Below are positions 21,831-32,614 of a stretch of 64,000 bases of DNA, one piece after another (the first letter of the stretch is position 1; each line of letters starts with the position of its first letter). The position numbers and the translations under genes were made by a program. The stretch covers positions 19,163,001 through 19,227,000 of the forward strand of contig OX335653.1 of NCBI GenBank assembly GCA_946894095.1, read 5' to 3'. The notes under the pieces were generated by a model. It had not been told where the DNA came from and searched no databases. It saw only the letters and a program-made list of their open reading frames with translations. Origin of the DNA: Incurvaria masculella. Lineage: Eukaryota; Arthropoda; Insecta; Lepidoptera; Incurvariidae.

Positions 21831-22995
21831 CAGTCTAGGCTCGCAATGCGAGGCCGCTTCTTCAGTATATATCTGGGAGGGTTCTATAATGATCCATTAA
21901 CCTCAAACCGTGCACGCATGGGTTTCGTTACGAACAATAAGTACGGTCACGCCGCAGCGCGTTACCAATTCTGGGGTACGCTGAGCGATACCCGAATCTA
22001 AAACTGCCATTTAAAATTCGCAACTGTTTGCGCTGTCTTGTAGTTATGTCACTAATAATAGCTTTTTTAATAAATTGTTTTTAATAACTGCCTAGTGTTT
22101 AGTAATCCGTAAAAGTTTTTTGCCTGGACATTTGTCGGAAGGAGCGTAAACATTTACCGTATTTGTCCTGGCACGTCATTACTGTATGACGACAAAGAAA
22201 CAACACAACAAACAAAGCTGTCTCAATACGAAATGAAGTTTGACATTTGACAGATTGCTGGGTTGGGTTGCCATGTAAAAATCTTAATGTTAGTTCCATT
22301 GTACGCCACGCCGGTTCTCTTTCCGCACGAACTCTAATGTCGTATCCATTCGATACATGCACAATCAATACAGTTATACTAGTTTGTAGCTTTCTATTTT
22401 TGGAGAGTTAGCAGAAATCGCTACGAGCAACCTGTTGTGCCATCTACATGGATGCATATCTTATTCATTTTTAATATATATTTTTTTACCATATTCACTA
22501 CCTTTCTAATCCTTACAATGCTTTCATATTCAATTTTTATTTCTATTTCATCTTGTTTGTCAACCCCACTCCTATTCACACGTGCTTCTTTTGCCAAACC
22601 CAAGTCTAGCGTTCTATGTCGCGCTGTAGGGAACAACGTACTGTTGAGTTATTGGTATAGAAACTAAACGTCGACATATAAAAATATGTACACTCAGGAA
22701 AAACATACCGCAAATGACAGCAAAGTTTTCGTAACAAGTTCTCGGATGTCGCGTATCCTTTGCCACCGAGCTCATCATTTATTTCAAAACTATTTTCGAC
22801 AGACAGTCGCTCCACTACAATCATTAATATGTGATGTTATCGCAGAACGAGATCTTTTATTAAAAATATATTATCATAGAAAATATAGTTGTAATTCCTT
22901 TCATTAAAATAAATCCGAAGAAAGTACTAAAATCTTTAAAAATCCCAAGTGGAGGGTAATGGTCCTTGAGATTTCTTTCAGCTGGTCTTCATTGT
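21831..22995. other. Unassigned region
   Basis: No gene, RNA or shared repeat was recognised in about 1.2 kb. Several 65-95-codon frames occur on both strands, but none has a domain or a coding-like base composition. Confidence 0.35.
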
Positions 22996-23545
22996 TTAAG
23001 GTGGCCCAACCCGCTCGTCTCCCCATACAAAAGGGGAAAGAAGATCACGCCCATATTTCTTGTCAGAGATCCAAAATTTTGCTCAAAATAGCTTTATTGG
23101 ATCGAACTAGATGTCTGATGACCATTGGCATTGTAAAATTGTGTTTTCTAAATTATAAGGTTCGAAAGTTTGAATTTTTTGCGCGTTTTATACAATAACT
23201 TTGGAGGTGAATTACGCAATGATAAAGTAAGAACATCTTAAAAAGATTAATCATCAGACATAGCTTATTTAATCAAGATTTACTTATAATTTATTTGGTT
23301 TTTGTTAGATTTTTGACTACATCGGTCGTGGTTTACTTTTAGCTATAATTCGTTTTGAAATTAAAATTTTCGTAAATCTTACCAAATCATACACTATGCA
23401 CATTGTCTTTTTTGTGGACATGTTGCATCTTCCTCATCACGGAGCCTGTCTTATTCTTTGAAACAGAGAAGGTCCCAGAGCGCAACAGCACGGTTTTGTA
23501 CCGTGCCCGCGATTGAGTTAGTCCCGCCGGGTTGGGCCGCCTTAA
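22996..23545 (-). mobile_element. TTAA MITE family A, copy 5
   Basis: 550 bp between TTAA tetramers at 22996-22999 and 23542-23545, inverted relative to copy 4. The plus-strand left end reads GGTGGCCCAACCCGCTCGTC and the right end GGTTGGGCCGCC. Ends and internal blocks match the family throughout. Confidence 0.88.
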
Positions 23546-23955
23546 TACTTTCAATTGGTGCACATTCGCAGATAATAACGACAAGTTTGATTTGACAGGA
23601 ACATAGGAATTGATTCTACATAAACACTTTATTATATATGTGAAATCTTATACTATAGTATGAATTCCATGTCATTACCCTCATGTTAACTTAATCTACG
23701 CCGCCTGATTAAATTTTCCAAATTGAAATCTCTGAAGCGTCTTGATCCTCGTTTCTGCGAAAGTCAATTTCAGTGGCGTCAATATTTATGAGTAAATATA
23801 TTCCTACATCAAATTTGATATTAATTTCAGTGGTGTAGATATACCGACACGTTCCCAGGCGGCGCGTTCCGAGAATATCATTGTGCTGTGGCCACAGAAT
23901 AGGTTAATCTTTGTTCATTTATTTTAGTGTGTATTTGAATACATCATAATCCTAA
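23546..23955. other. Unassigned AT-rich spacer
   Basis: A near-repeat AGTGGCGTCAATATTTATGA / AGTGGTGTAGATAT is seen at 23774-23840. Nothing else was identified. Confidence 0.3.
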
Positions 23956-24559
23956 ACTAATATTATGCATGCGAAAATGTGTTTGTTCGTTTGTTTTTCT
24001 TTTAAGCAGGAACGGAGTAATGGGTCGAAGTGTTTTTTGCATGCCTACAGATGTTTATAGGCTAGAGAGTTTGAGAACTTTGAGCGGCTCGTAGCCTAGT
24101 GGCGCGGGGACCGGCCTAGCGTACCAGAGGCCCGAGTTCAATACCAACTTGCACCACTGTCTTTCTCTTTCCGAGTTCGATAAGTGCATTTCGTCACGAA
24201 TGCGAGCTGCTCCATGGTTCGAAATCCATGTAAAACTGTAGGTCCCCTTCCCTTACTAGGTGGTAGGGTTTAAACCCGCCCGGGTTGGTACCATCGCATT
24301 GGATGAAAAGATGGTCGAAGCGGCAATGAAAAATTGTCCTTGTTTTCCATCCAGTTCAATGTAGCCGTGCTCATAAAGGGAAGGTCCTGGCATGGCACCT
24401 AATTCCTTCGGGAATGTGGTGTATTGGGCTAATATCATAACGGTAGTTGTGTGGTATTAGCCACCCATGTCAGGTCGCATAAAAAAAAAAGAGTAACATG
24501 AGTACTTTTTATCCCGTAAAAAGTTATGTTCCCGAGCGGAGTCGGTTACCGCAGCTAGT
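23956..24559 (+). mobile_element. Helitron-like element split by a SINE
   Basis: The left part (CTAATATTATGCATGCGAAAA to about 24070) and right part (ATGAGTACTTTTTATCCCGT to CCGCAGCTAG at about 24557) together resemble a short lepidopteran Helitron. It has the recurrent GAGCGGAGTCGGTTACCGCA 3' module and a CTAG end followed by T. The 5' boundary is approximate. The SINE at 24082-24490 sits in its middle. Confidence 0.55.
24082..24490 (+). mobile_element. tRNA-headed SINE, full length
   Basis: The best complete copy, about 410 bp. The head has an A-box-like TAGCCTAGTGGCGCGG and a B-box-like GAGTTCAATACC, followed by the TTTCTCTTTCCGAGTTCGAT junction, the body (CATCGCATTGGATGAAAAGA, GGTCCTGGCATGGCACC, GGTATTAGCCACCCATGTC) and a ten-base A-tail. 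A short GAGT sequence on both sides may be its target duplication. Transcribed by Pol III and mobilised by a LINE in trans, as in SINEs generally. Confidence 0.88.
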
Positions 24560-24798
24560 GTATCAGATGATTTCTGATACTATCACTCTTAATAATTAAT
24601 GGCGGAGTTTTAATTTAATGATGACAAGTACACTGATATAATCTCACAAACGCAGGAGACGGTAACAACAATTAATAAATATTTGCAAAAATGACAGTTC
24701 GGAGTATGAAATGACAGTTCGGATTTGAAGAAAACGTTCCATGCTCGCCCTGCGATTTGAATGTGGTTCACAGGATCATCCGCTGGGCTAATCGGATG

Positions 24799-25031
24799 AT
24801 TCCAAGGAATGTGTTATGTATGTATGCATAATCGACCGTGCAGCAAGGACACATCATTTGAAGAAACGCAACGAAAAAGACGCAATACCCGCGAATTGTA
24901 TGTTTGTCTGGTTCGGGTATAGCCTTACAGTATATTCGTAAAGTAGTTATTTTTACTGGGCTCTTTCTTCAATTAATGTGTCCTTGCTTCTCGGTCGATT
25001 ATAAATACATACATAACACATTCCTTGGAAT
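24799..25031. mobile_element. 233-bp TIR MITE
   Basis: Inverted arms of about 60 bp: ATTCCAAGGAATGTGTTATG...CGACCG...AAGGACACAT on the left against ATGTGTCCTTG...CGGTCGATTATA...CACATTCCTTGGAAT on the right. The outermost ATTCCAAGGAAT is itself palindromic. The interior is non-coding. Superfamily unknown. Confidence 0.75.
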
Positions 25032-25273
25032 AAGCGACGTACCTTCTTAGTACGAAAAAGTATATTTACTTAATCGGATAATTGCCTGAAATGTTCATCA
25101 AACTCGGTGTCTGACGCCGATACGTCGGTATGCTACCTAACCTGTTACCAGATAGATGAGTGGGGCTCCTGACGAATCGACGCTCCGATTGTTAGCAGAT
25201 GCTGCGAACGGTGCTTCCTGGTCCACGACCAATCTCTGACAATCCACGCGTAACACTGCATTTACACGATATG

Positions 25274-25538
25274 AACAGCTCGTGGTCTAGGGGCTAGAGG
25301 ACTTGCCTTTCATCCGAGAGATCTGGGTTCAAATCCTCGACCGGTCATGAACCACTTTTTTTCTCTTTCTGAGTTGGATAAGTGCATTTCGTTATGAATG
25401 CGAGCTGTTCCATGGTTCGGAACCCATGTAAAACTGTAGGTCTCCTTCCCCTACTAGGTGGTAGGCTTAAGCCCGCCCGGGTTGGTACCACCGCATTGGA
25501 TGAAACTATGGTTGAAGTGGCAATGAAAAATTATCCGT
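25274..25538 (+). mobile_element. tRNA-headed SINE, 3'-truncated
   Basis: Head variant with GTGGTCTAGGGGCTAGAGGA and B-box GGGTTCAAATCC, then the standard body to GCAATGAAAAATTATCCG. The rest of the body and the tail are absent. The head differs enough from 24082 to indicate another subfamily. Confidence 0.75.
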
Positions 25539-25724
25539 TAAAATCTTGATTAAATAGAAATAGTATGCTCCGGAATCTTTTCGTCAAGAAAGTCAAATCG
25601 TAATTGCATCAAAACTTTGTCACTCTACACATGCGCAGTGCGTACTTAACAAATGCTATAACATAAGAAGATTCACTTCTAACGCATTTTTAACCGACTT
25701 AAAAAAAAATTAACAAAAAAAATT

Positions 25725-25950
25725 ACCGACTTCAAAGAAAAAGCAATAAAAAGTAAAAAATAATTTCCATTTTTGTAGTTACCATTTCTGTTATTTTTTG
25801 AGTCGGCGTCAGCCGGGCACGCGCAAGAGAACCTAACCTAACCTAACCTAACCTAACCTTGGCTGACACCGACTCAAAAAATAACAGAAATCGTAACTAC
25901 AAAAATGGAAATTATTTTTTACTTTTTAGTGCTTTTTCTTTGAAGTCGGT
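25725..25950. repeat. Fold-back with (CCTAA)6 in its loop
   Basis: Two 90-bp arms (25725-25814 and 25861-25950) are near-perfect inverted copies: ACCGACTTCAAAGAAAAAGC...GAGTCGGCGTCAGCC and GGCTGACACCGACTC...GAAGTCGGT. The loop holds GGGCACGCGCAAGAG and then ACCTA repeated six times. CCTAA is the complement of the insect telomere unit TTAGG. A related stem module without the array is at 28793-28873. Confidence 0.85.
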
Positions 25951-26290
25951 TATTTTTTTTGTAATTTTTTTTTTATTTGTTTATTTTTAGTGAATCTGAA
26001 GTACACTTACTAATTTGTAAACGTCCTTTCCAATAAAAAAAGAATCACCGAAATCGGTTGGCGTTATATTGAGTTATTCGTCCATTTGTCGCGCACATCT
26101 TAATACAAATTTAAGACTTTTATGATTTTCTCATGGATATCATTGTCAGAACTCAACCAAATTAAAAAAAAAAAAAAATAATCATCAAAATCGGTTCACC
26201 CAGGCAAAAGTTATGAGGTAACAAACATAAAAAAAGAAAACATACAGACGAATTGATAACCTCCTCCTTTTTTTGAAGTCGGTTAAAAAG
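25951..26290 (+). repeat. RTE-like 3' end remnant
   Basis: The sequence around ACCTCCTCCTTTTTTTGAAG followed by TCGGTTAAAAAG (26260-26290), together with AATCGGTT-rich text upstream, recalls the 3' region of insect RTE-type elements. No coding part is left. Confidence 0.4.
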
Positions 26291-26354
26291 ATGAACGATG
26301 CATTGATGCCATGAAACCTATAATGGTAAATATCGGACGCTAATTTTCATTCCC

Positions 26355-26400
26355 GCGTCAACTATAGTTTCATCCAATGCGATGGTACCAACCCGGGCGT
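26355..26400 (-). mobile_element. SINE fragment
   Basis: TTTCATCCAATGCGATGGTA and CCAACCCGGGCG match the middle of the SINE body in reverse. Only about 45 bp survive. Confidence 0.6.
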
Positions 26401-27120
26401 GGTTATTTTTAAATATAAATAGATCTTGTTTAACTTACGTCCTTATCAAACTTAACCCAAACGGCATTTATCACGCCCTTAAGCACGTATTCGTATATAT
26501 TTTTAATTTCCCACACTGAACATAACAAACCTTCATTTATTTATTTATTTATTTAGTTACTTATTTATTTATATGTATTATACTTTACAGCTATACACCA
26601 ATTCGTAAAATGTAGTAAAAAGTCACAAGAACTTTCTATAACGTGTGCTCGTTGCCCAAATACATAACTGTAATTTGTCGCATAACAGCAGCGGTCGGGT
26701 AAGTATTTTGGCCAATTAATTGGCCAATTAATTAAGGAAAATTCAGTGACCAGACTGTCAGGGCTTTTTCATCCGACCCGGGGCAGGAAATTAAATGCGG
26801 GAGCGTAGCTGGGAGCAATCTATCTAGCGCAGCCCTACCTACACTTACATCTTTAGATGTGCATACGGTGCCTTTGGTATTAATGAACTTACAGTTTTCG
26901 GGTAGATACCAAATTCTCTTAGGCCTCTATAAAAAAGTAGTTTTGGAATACAACTAGCTAAGGTTCCCGGCTCAACTAGTGAATGGCTAATTTAGTTTTG
27001 GATATTTACCCGAGCGGAGCCCGGTAAATTGTAATCAAAAATCATTCGCAGGCGTGTTAGGCTCAACAGTGCACCTGGTGGGATACTACAGTTATTTGCT
27101 CTAGTTCCTACCTACCATTT
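26401..27120. other. Unassigned AT-rich region
   Basis: Contains an (ATTT)n run at about 26536-26570, a TTAATTGGCCAATTAATT palindrome near 26711-26735 and a Helitron-type module ACCCGAGCGGAGCCCGGTA at 27009-27027. No gene. Confidence 0.4.
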
Positions 27121-27870
27121 TAAAATGACTTCAAAAAAAAAGGAGGAGTTTCTCAATTCATCGGATTTTTTTTAATATATGTATGTTCACCAATTACTCG
27201 AAGACCCCTGGACCGATTTGGAAAATTATTTTTTTGTTTGAAACAAAAAACCCTTTCGTACTTCCCAGGTGGTCCCAATATTTTTTTTATTAAAATCGGT
27301 TCCGTAGTTTGATACTTAAATAGAACAAATAACGAATTTTCGGAACCAATGAACCCAGAAACGAGAATTGATATTTACAGTAGCTTTATTTTAAGGCAAA
27401 GAATGCTCACTAAGAGAGGTTTTTTAAGTTTCAAATTTTAAATGTCTGGAACCGCTGAACCCAGAAATGTCATAGTAGGTTTTTTTTAGGATGTGAATGC
27501 TAACGAAGTAAATATTTTTGGAAATATTACTATTAGACTCCTACTATTTTTGTTTTTGTGTTATTTTTAAGTAGGTTAATTACATATTTATAAGTAGCTA
27601 TATACTCATATTTTTTAATCATAAGTGATATTTAACTAACTATTTAAGCGCTAACAAACGAACATCTATCCAAGGAACCGACTTCAAAATGTGATTAGAA
27701 ATTAAGAAATTGTATATAATTAGTAAGGTATTAAATATTTTATCGTATATAATATAATAAATTTACCAATTATTTTTTATTTTTAGTTCCGGGGTTTTTT
27801 TTGAAGGCGGTTTTTTTTTAAATAATTTTTTTATCAAAGTAATTAGTTGGTGCACAATAAGAACATTGTA
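27121..27870. repeat. Old RTE-like non-coding remnants
   Basis: GACTTCAAAAAAAAAGGAGG (27126-27147) and CCTGGACCGATTTGG...ATCGGTTCC are like the 3' parts of insect RTE/LINE repeats and partly resemble 25951-26290. Degenerate, no ORF. Confidence 0.35.
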
Positions 27871-28792
27871 TTTTTTCAGAATTAAAGATAGAAAAATTGG
27901 AAGTGACGAACAGAGCCATAAGTGACGGGACCCTAAAACAAAATGTTTCCTGATTTTTTTTCTTTAAAACAAATCTAGTTTTTACTGCCAATATAGTGAA
28001 CTTTAGGAATATAATTAATAATAGTTGTACTCAATGCGCTAACCCAGCACGCATTCTATTTCCATGCATATTTTCTTGAAACAAAACGTCACTTAGTTCT
28101 TAAGTTAAACTTATCAAAACAAGCAAACAAAACAGCTAGATTAAATATTTACTGGAGTCCAAGTTTCCACGAAAAACTGATGAGAGAAAACAAAAAGAGC
28201 CTTATCGCTTCACAAATGAACATATTATTTTACTAGCTATAAATACTGTATAACTGTAACCTTCACTTAAAATTAATATCAAACTCAAAATATCTCTGTA
28301 CTATGCTACGTAATGGAAAATAAATTGTGTTTACTTTATCCATATTTCTGATCAGTTTCAGTAATGTAATAACAGCGATAGGAACATATTCTCCCATAGC
28401 GTACGATTATATATTTTCAGGCTTATCGCATCGGAGGAGTGAGAGATCGCACTTTAGGATTCGATATCCGGTGGGAGGAAATCACCGGATGTCTTCGCGG
28501 CTCGGTCAAACGCCGCAATATCGCATAACCTGACAGATCATCCGGCGGCCTGGAAGCTGTATCTGTGAAATATCCACCCGTTGAAAGGTAAGAAAGGATA
28601 AATGGCGAAACGCCTGTGTTGTTTATTAATATAATAAATGGAATAATCAGAATAATAAAGAAGAAGGAATGAAATATAACTAAAGATTAAAAAAATCCTC
28701 CATTATCGGCGCAATTGGCAACGTGCCGATGACGGAGACCGCGTTCCTCCGCTGAATGGCTAGACTGATCTTCTGCCTAATTATTATTATTT
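27871..28792. other. Unassigned region with a GC-rich patch
   Basis: Between 28425 and 28570 the composition becomes GC-rich and contains imperfect inverted text (CCGGTGGGAGGAAATCACCGG). A 68-codon frame at 28327-28533 covers part of it. No domain or splice structure was recognised. The rest is AT-rich. Confidence 0.3.
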
Positions 28793-28973
28793 TTGAGTCG
28801 GTATCAGCCAAGGTAGGGAAGCCAAGGTTCTCTTGACTGGCGCAATGCGTGCCCGGCTGACCCCGATTCAGCGGTACTCGATGGTACCAACCCGGGCGGG
28901 CTTAAACTCTACCACCTAGTAGGGAAGGGAACATACAGTTTTACATGGATTCCAAACCATGGAGCAGCCGTTA
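28793..28973 (-). repeat. Stem module plus SINE fragment
   Basis: 28793-28873 has GAGTCGGTATCAGCC...CTTGACTGGCGCAATGCGTG...CGGCTGACCCCGATTC, the same module as the 25725 fold-back but with the loop reversed and without (CCTAA)n. 28876-28973 is the SINE body on the minus strand (GATGGTACCAACCCGGGCGG to CATGGAGCAGC). Confidence 0.6.
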
Positions 28974-29469
28974 CGGCAATGTATGTAACCTTTGAATATG
29001 CCACTTCTGTTCCTCTATTCCCTAGACTTCCTGTTTACGATTTTTTTAATCAAAAATGACCTTGACGACGGTGATTTGGAAAATAACTTTTTATCCTACC
29101 ATCGAAAAGTCATTAAAAGTGTCCCTTTATTAGAGTGGCCTTCGGACCAATAATTATGCGGTGTTTCTTGAATAAACGATTTCCTTTTTGGCAGAGGTGA
29201 TCCTCATTACGATACAATATATACGAAGGCAGACATCTGAACTCCCCGTGTGGGTAGAGGGGCAAGGGTCAAATGTTTCCCACGCCGCAAAACAGTTCCA
29301 GAGAGAGCTTCATAACTACATCTATATAGCTAACTTGTCAATTTAGTTAAAAAATCGCGTAAACAAGTGGTATCCCTATTCAGTTACCGTTTTTTTTTAT
29401 TCAGATTTACATAATTTAGTAGGAAAATAAGACAAATAAAATTTAAGTTTAACTTAAGGTCCTTATCTC
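28974..29469. other. Unassigned spacer
   Basis: No gene, RNA or shared repeat was recognised. Confidence 0.3.
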
Positions 29470-29630
29470 ACTTATTAGGCGGTAGGACTAATCACTCCCA
29501 ATTTCAAGTTCAATGTAGCTGTACAATAACTGTAAGGTCCCTGAATGGCTCCTAGTTCCAATGAGGTGTGTTAGGTTAATATCACTACAATAGGTGTTGT
29601 GTGAACCATCCGTGTTCAGTCACATTAATA
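29470..29630 (+). mobile_element. SINE 3' part, diverged subfamily
   Basis: TTCAAGTTCAATGTAGCTGT, TAAGGTCCCTGAATGGCTCC, TTCCAATGAGGTGTGTTAGG and CCATCCGTGTTCAGTCACAT follow the SINE 3' order with the same variants as the copies at 40875 and 59845. Head absent. Confidence 0.65.
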
Positions 29631-29718
29631 AAAGTGTGAAGGCAGAAGCACTCGCAAGATACTATTGGCCTGGAGGGTTGTCCAAGTTCATCGAAGCACT
29701 GACTAGATTAGTTAGCTA

Positions 29719-30195
29719 CATTGACGATGGCACTATACACCAGATTTAGATTAAGTTTGTAAAATATTTTTGACTAGTTTTACATTGACGATTGCACTAT
29801 ACACCAGATTTAGATTAAGTTCGTAAAATATTTTTGACTAGTTTTACATTGACGATGGCACGATACACCAGATTTAGATTAAGTTTGTAAAATATTTTTG
29901 ACTAGTTTTACATTGACGATTGCACTATACACCAGATTTAGATTAAGTTCGTAAAATATTTTTGACTAGTTTTACATTGACGATGGCACTATACACCAGA
30001 TTATTTTTGACTAGTTTTACATTGACGATGGCACGATACACCAGATTTAGATTAAGTTCGTAAAATATTTTTGACTAGTTTTACATTAACGATGGCACTA
30101 TACACCAGATTTTGATTAAGTTCGTAAAATATTTTTGACTAGTTTTACATTGACGATAGCACTATACACCAGATTTAGGCTAAGTTTGTAAGATT
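29719..30195 (+). repeat. 64-bp tandem array (about 7.5 copies)
   Basis: The unit starts CATTGACGATGGCACTATAC and ends GACTAGTTTTA. Starts fall at 29719, 29783, 29847, 29911, 29975, 30020, 30084 and 30148, so the spacing is 64 bp except one 45-bp unit with a 19-bp deletion. Units 1-4 alternate AAGTTTGT/AAGTTCGT, indicating an earlier 128-bp dimer. Confidence 0.92.
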
Positions 30196-30590
30196 CATAA
30201 TTATTATTGTTTTCCATATATTTTTAATGTTTCTCCTTATGTTTTTATTGTGAGCGGTGGTATTGATTAATTAACTACTTAAAATTGAATTAAGTTTTTA
30301 ATTTATTTTGTGAGTGGCAAAGTATGTTTGTTTGCCAGTTCTTATATACATAACGATAGCATAGCATAACGATTCTTGACATGTTCAAGTGTAGGTTACC
30401 TACCTATGAATGCAATAAAACAATACAATACAACTGTGATTGAGCAAGAACAATGGATCTTCGTTAAAGTAATCTCTCAATTAAATGGTTGTTCGGGAAA
30501 ACCCTCAGGGTTGTCGCGATTATGAAAGTAATCTCCGTTGACAGTATCGATTACAACAGCGGGGTGGGGAAGTGCGGAACCCCTTAACCT
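30196..30590. other. Unassigned AT-rich spacer
   Basis: Nothing recognisable beyond short AT-rich repeats such as CATAACGATAGCATAGCATA. Confidence 0.3.
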
Positions 30591-31034
30591 TAAGGGCTAC
30601 CACCTAGTAGGGAAAGGGGAACTACATTTTTAGGGTTCCGTTTTCACCCTTTGGGTACGGAACCCTAAAAGCCTCCGCTGTCCTTCCGTCCGTCCGTCCG
30701 TCCATCTGTCACAGGTCTGTATCTCATGAACCGTAATAGGTAGGCAGCTGACATTTTCACAGAGCCGCTATAACAACAAATAGGCAAAAAAAAAACCGTT
30801 TTTTTTTGTGTTAAGTCTTGTACGATGGTACGCAACCCTTCGTGTGCAAGTCCGACTCGCACTTGGCCGGTTTTTTATATAGTTTCCGAAACACGGAACA
30901 GCTCTCAATCGTGACGAAACGCATTTATCCAACTCAGAAAGAGAAAGAAAATGGTGCATAAACGGGGCAGGGATTTGAACCCAGACCTCTGGTATGCTAG
31001 GCAAGTCCCCGCACCACTAGGCTACGAGGCGCTC
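30591..31034 (-). mobile_element. tRNA-headed SINE interrupted by a (CGGA)n repeat
   Basis: Minus-strand SINE in two parts: 30591-30627 (CTACCACCTAGTAGGGAAAG) and 30877-31034 (CGAAACACGGAACAGCTC to CACTAGGCTACGAGGCGCTC). The second part includes the tRNA-like head with B-box GGGTTCAAATCC on the minus strand. The (CGGA)n repeat at 30628-30876 separates them at the position where other copies read ACAGTTTTACATGG. Confidence 0.75.
30628..30876 (-). repeat. (CGGA)n-bearing dispersed repeat, copy 4
   Basis: About 250 bp, from AGGGTTCCGTTTTCACCC to CGAGTCGGACTTGC-type text and CCGGTTTT. The central section is shorter than in other copies. It is inserted into a SINE. Confidence 0.82.
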
Positions 31035-31665
31035 AAAGCTATATACAATACATTATTTAGTTATGATTCTAAGTCAGCTTAGCTTACCATACTAGATAAG
31101 TTTGCTTTTTAACGCAGCTTTTATATTTATGTAAATAAATTATTTTTAAAATGTCGCAGTCACTGGCAACCTTGTTGGCACTTAACCTGATTTCTAACAC
31201 AAGCCAGATACTTTCTGATTGAGTGAAAGTTTTCGATTGCAAATTGGAATCGAATCTCAAGGAATATTGACATTGAGATAAGAACAGACGCTGCCATCTC
31301 TACACGAAGGCAATTTAGGCCGTGCTTGGTTTTGAATTTATCCAATTTAACTTTTCATCGATATTCACCTTCTGCTTAGAGATGCCAATTTTGATATTAT
31401 TTATGCAGAGTGCCAACGGCAAAAAACATATTATTAAAACAGAGATAGAATACTAAATGTCAAAATCGGATGTTAAATATCTCCTAAGATAAGATTTACA
31501 AAATGTGCCGTGTAGAATTCATAGTAACATCCTCACCTCCATGTACGAGTATAAAGCATTATTTTACGAACATTTAAGAACCATAGCACCCTTTTTCCAA
31601 CCTAACCTAACATTTTTAATCGCTGTGCTAATTTTAATACTAAACAATGATTTTACGGCTTAAAC
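31035..31665. other. Unassigned AT-rich region
   Basis: No gene or shared repeat was recognised. Confidence 0.3.
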
Positions 31666-32224
31666 TAATATTCCGGGAGGTCACGACCTTTTTTGGTCAT
31701 GATAAGGTAAATGGCTGAATCTCGGTTCATATGTTAGAGACCAACCCTCTGATGCTAAATATGACGATCTGCCTGCGCCAAGTGGTTGCGTTATCTAGAT
31801 TGGCTATATAAAAAAGATGTTGGTATGTACCTACTGATGAATGTACTGACTGTCTATAAACATTAATACCTATTAATTATGCAACAATAACCAGTCGGTT
31901 TTTTAATTAAATACTTAAATATACCTAAAGTTATATTTGTAACCTAAATCGCATATAACTACGAAATACAACCAAAGATTTGTTCAGTTTTGGTATTGCT
32001 AAGCAAGTATGTACTGATACTTTCATGCTTCGTTATTTGAAGCCATTTATCTTGTCATTTATTTTTTTTGTCACCCTCACATTTTTTTAGGCCCCATATC
32101 TACGTAGCGCAACCACTTAGCGCAGGCAGACTAACACATTTAGCTTCGGAGGGTTGGTCTTTATCCCGTGAACCCAGTTTCAGCCATTTACGTTATCGTT
32201 ACCATTTTTGTCGCGACCTCCTAG
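31666..32224 (-). mobile_element. TIR element G, copy 2 (uninterrupted)
   Basis: 559 bp with terminal inverted repeats of more than 100 bp: AATATTCCGGGAGGTCACGA on the left and GTCGCGACCTCCTAG on the right. It is the reverse of copy 1. At 32020-32023 it has a single CTTT (AAAG on the minus strand) where copy 1 received the LTR retrotransposon, so it shows the unoccupied site. No ORF. Confidence 0.8.
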
Positions 32225-32254
32225 AATCTTTGTCATCGTAAGTAAAATTGTGAT

Positions 32255-32610
32255 GTCGTATCACAGGGGCTTGGGTATTTGATTTTCATGCCAGAGGTCA
32301 TGGGTTCGTTCCCCTTCCCGTTCTTTTTGTTATGTATTATCGCTCACCCACAGTCATGATATCAGCCCAACAGACCGCAGTTCCAAAGGAATCAGGTTCC
32401 TAGACCTTCCCTTTATGAGCACGGCTACATTGAAATGGGGGAAACACCCCACTTTATTTCTTTTTCCGAGTTGAATAAGTGCATTTTGTCACGAACGCGA
32501 GTCGATCCACAGTTCGAAATCCATGGAAACTGTAAGTCACCTTGCCCCATCCGGTGGTAAGGTTATGCCCGTCGGGTTTGAAACTTAAATGAAATATTGT
32601 CCGTGTTTTC
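32255..32610. mobile_element. Three SINE fragments in alternating orientation
   Basis: 32255-32325 (plus) is head-like with B-box GGGTTCGTTCCCC. 32340-32440 (minus) has CATGATATCAGCCCAACA and CTTCCCTTTATGAGCACGGC. 32447-32610 (plus) has TTTCCGAGTTGAATAAGTGC to TGAAATATTGTCCGTGTTTT. The patchwork suggests a SINE inserted within a SINE followed by rearrangement. Confidence 0.6.
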
Positions 32611-32614
32611 TATC

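Noticed and set aside
25831..25860. True telomere or chromosome end
   Set aside because: Only six units, interior to the window and inside a fold-back. An interstitial array, not a chromosome end.
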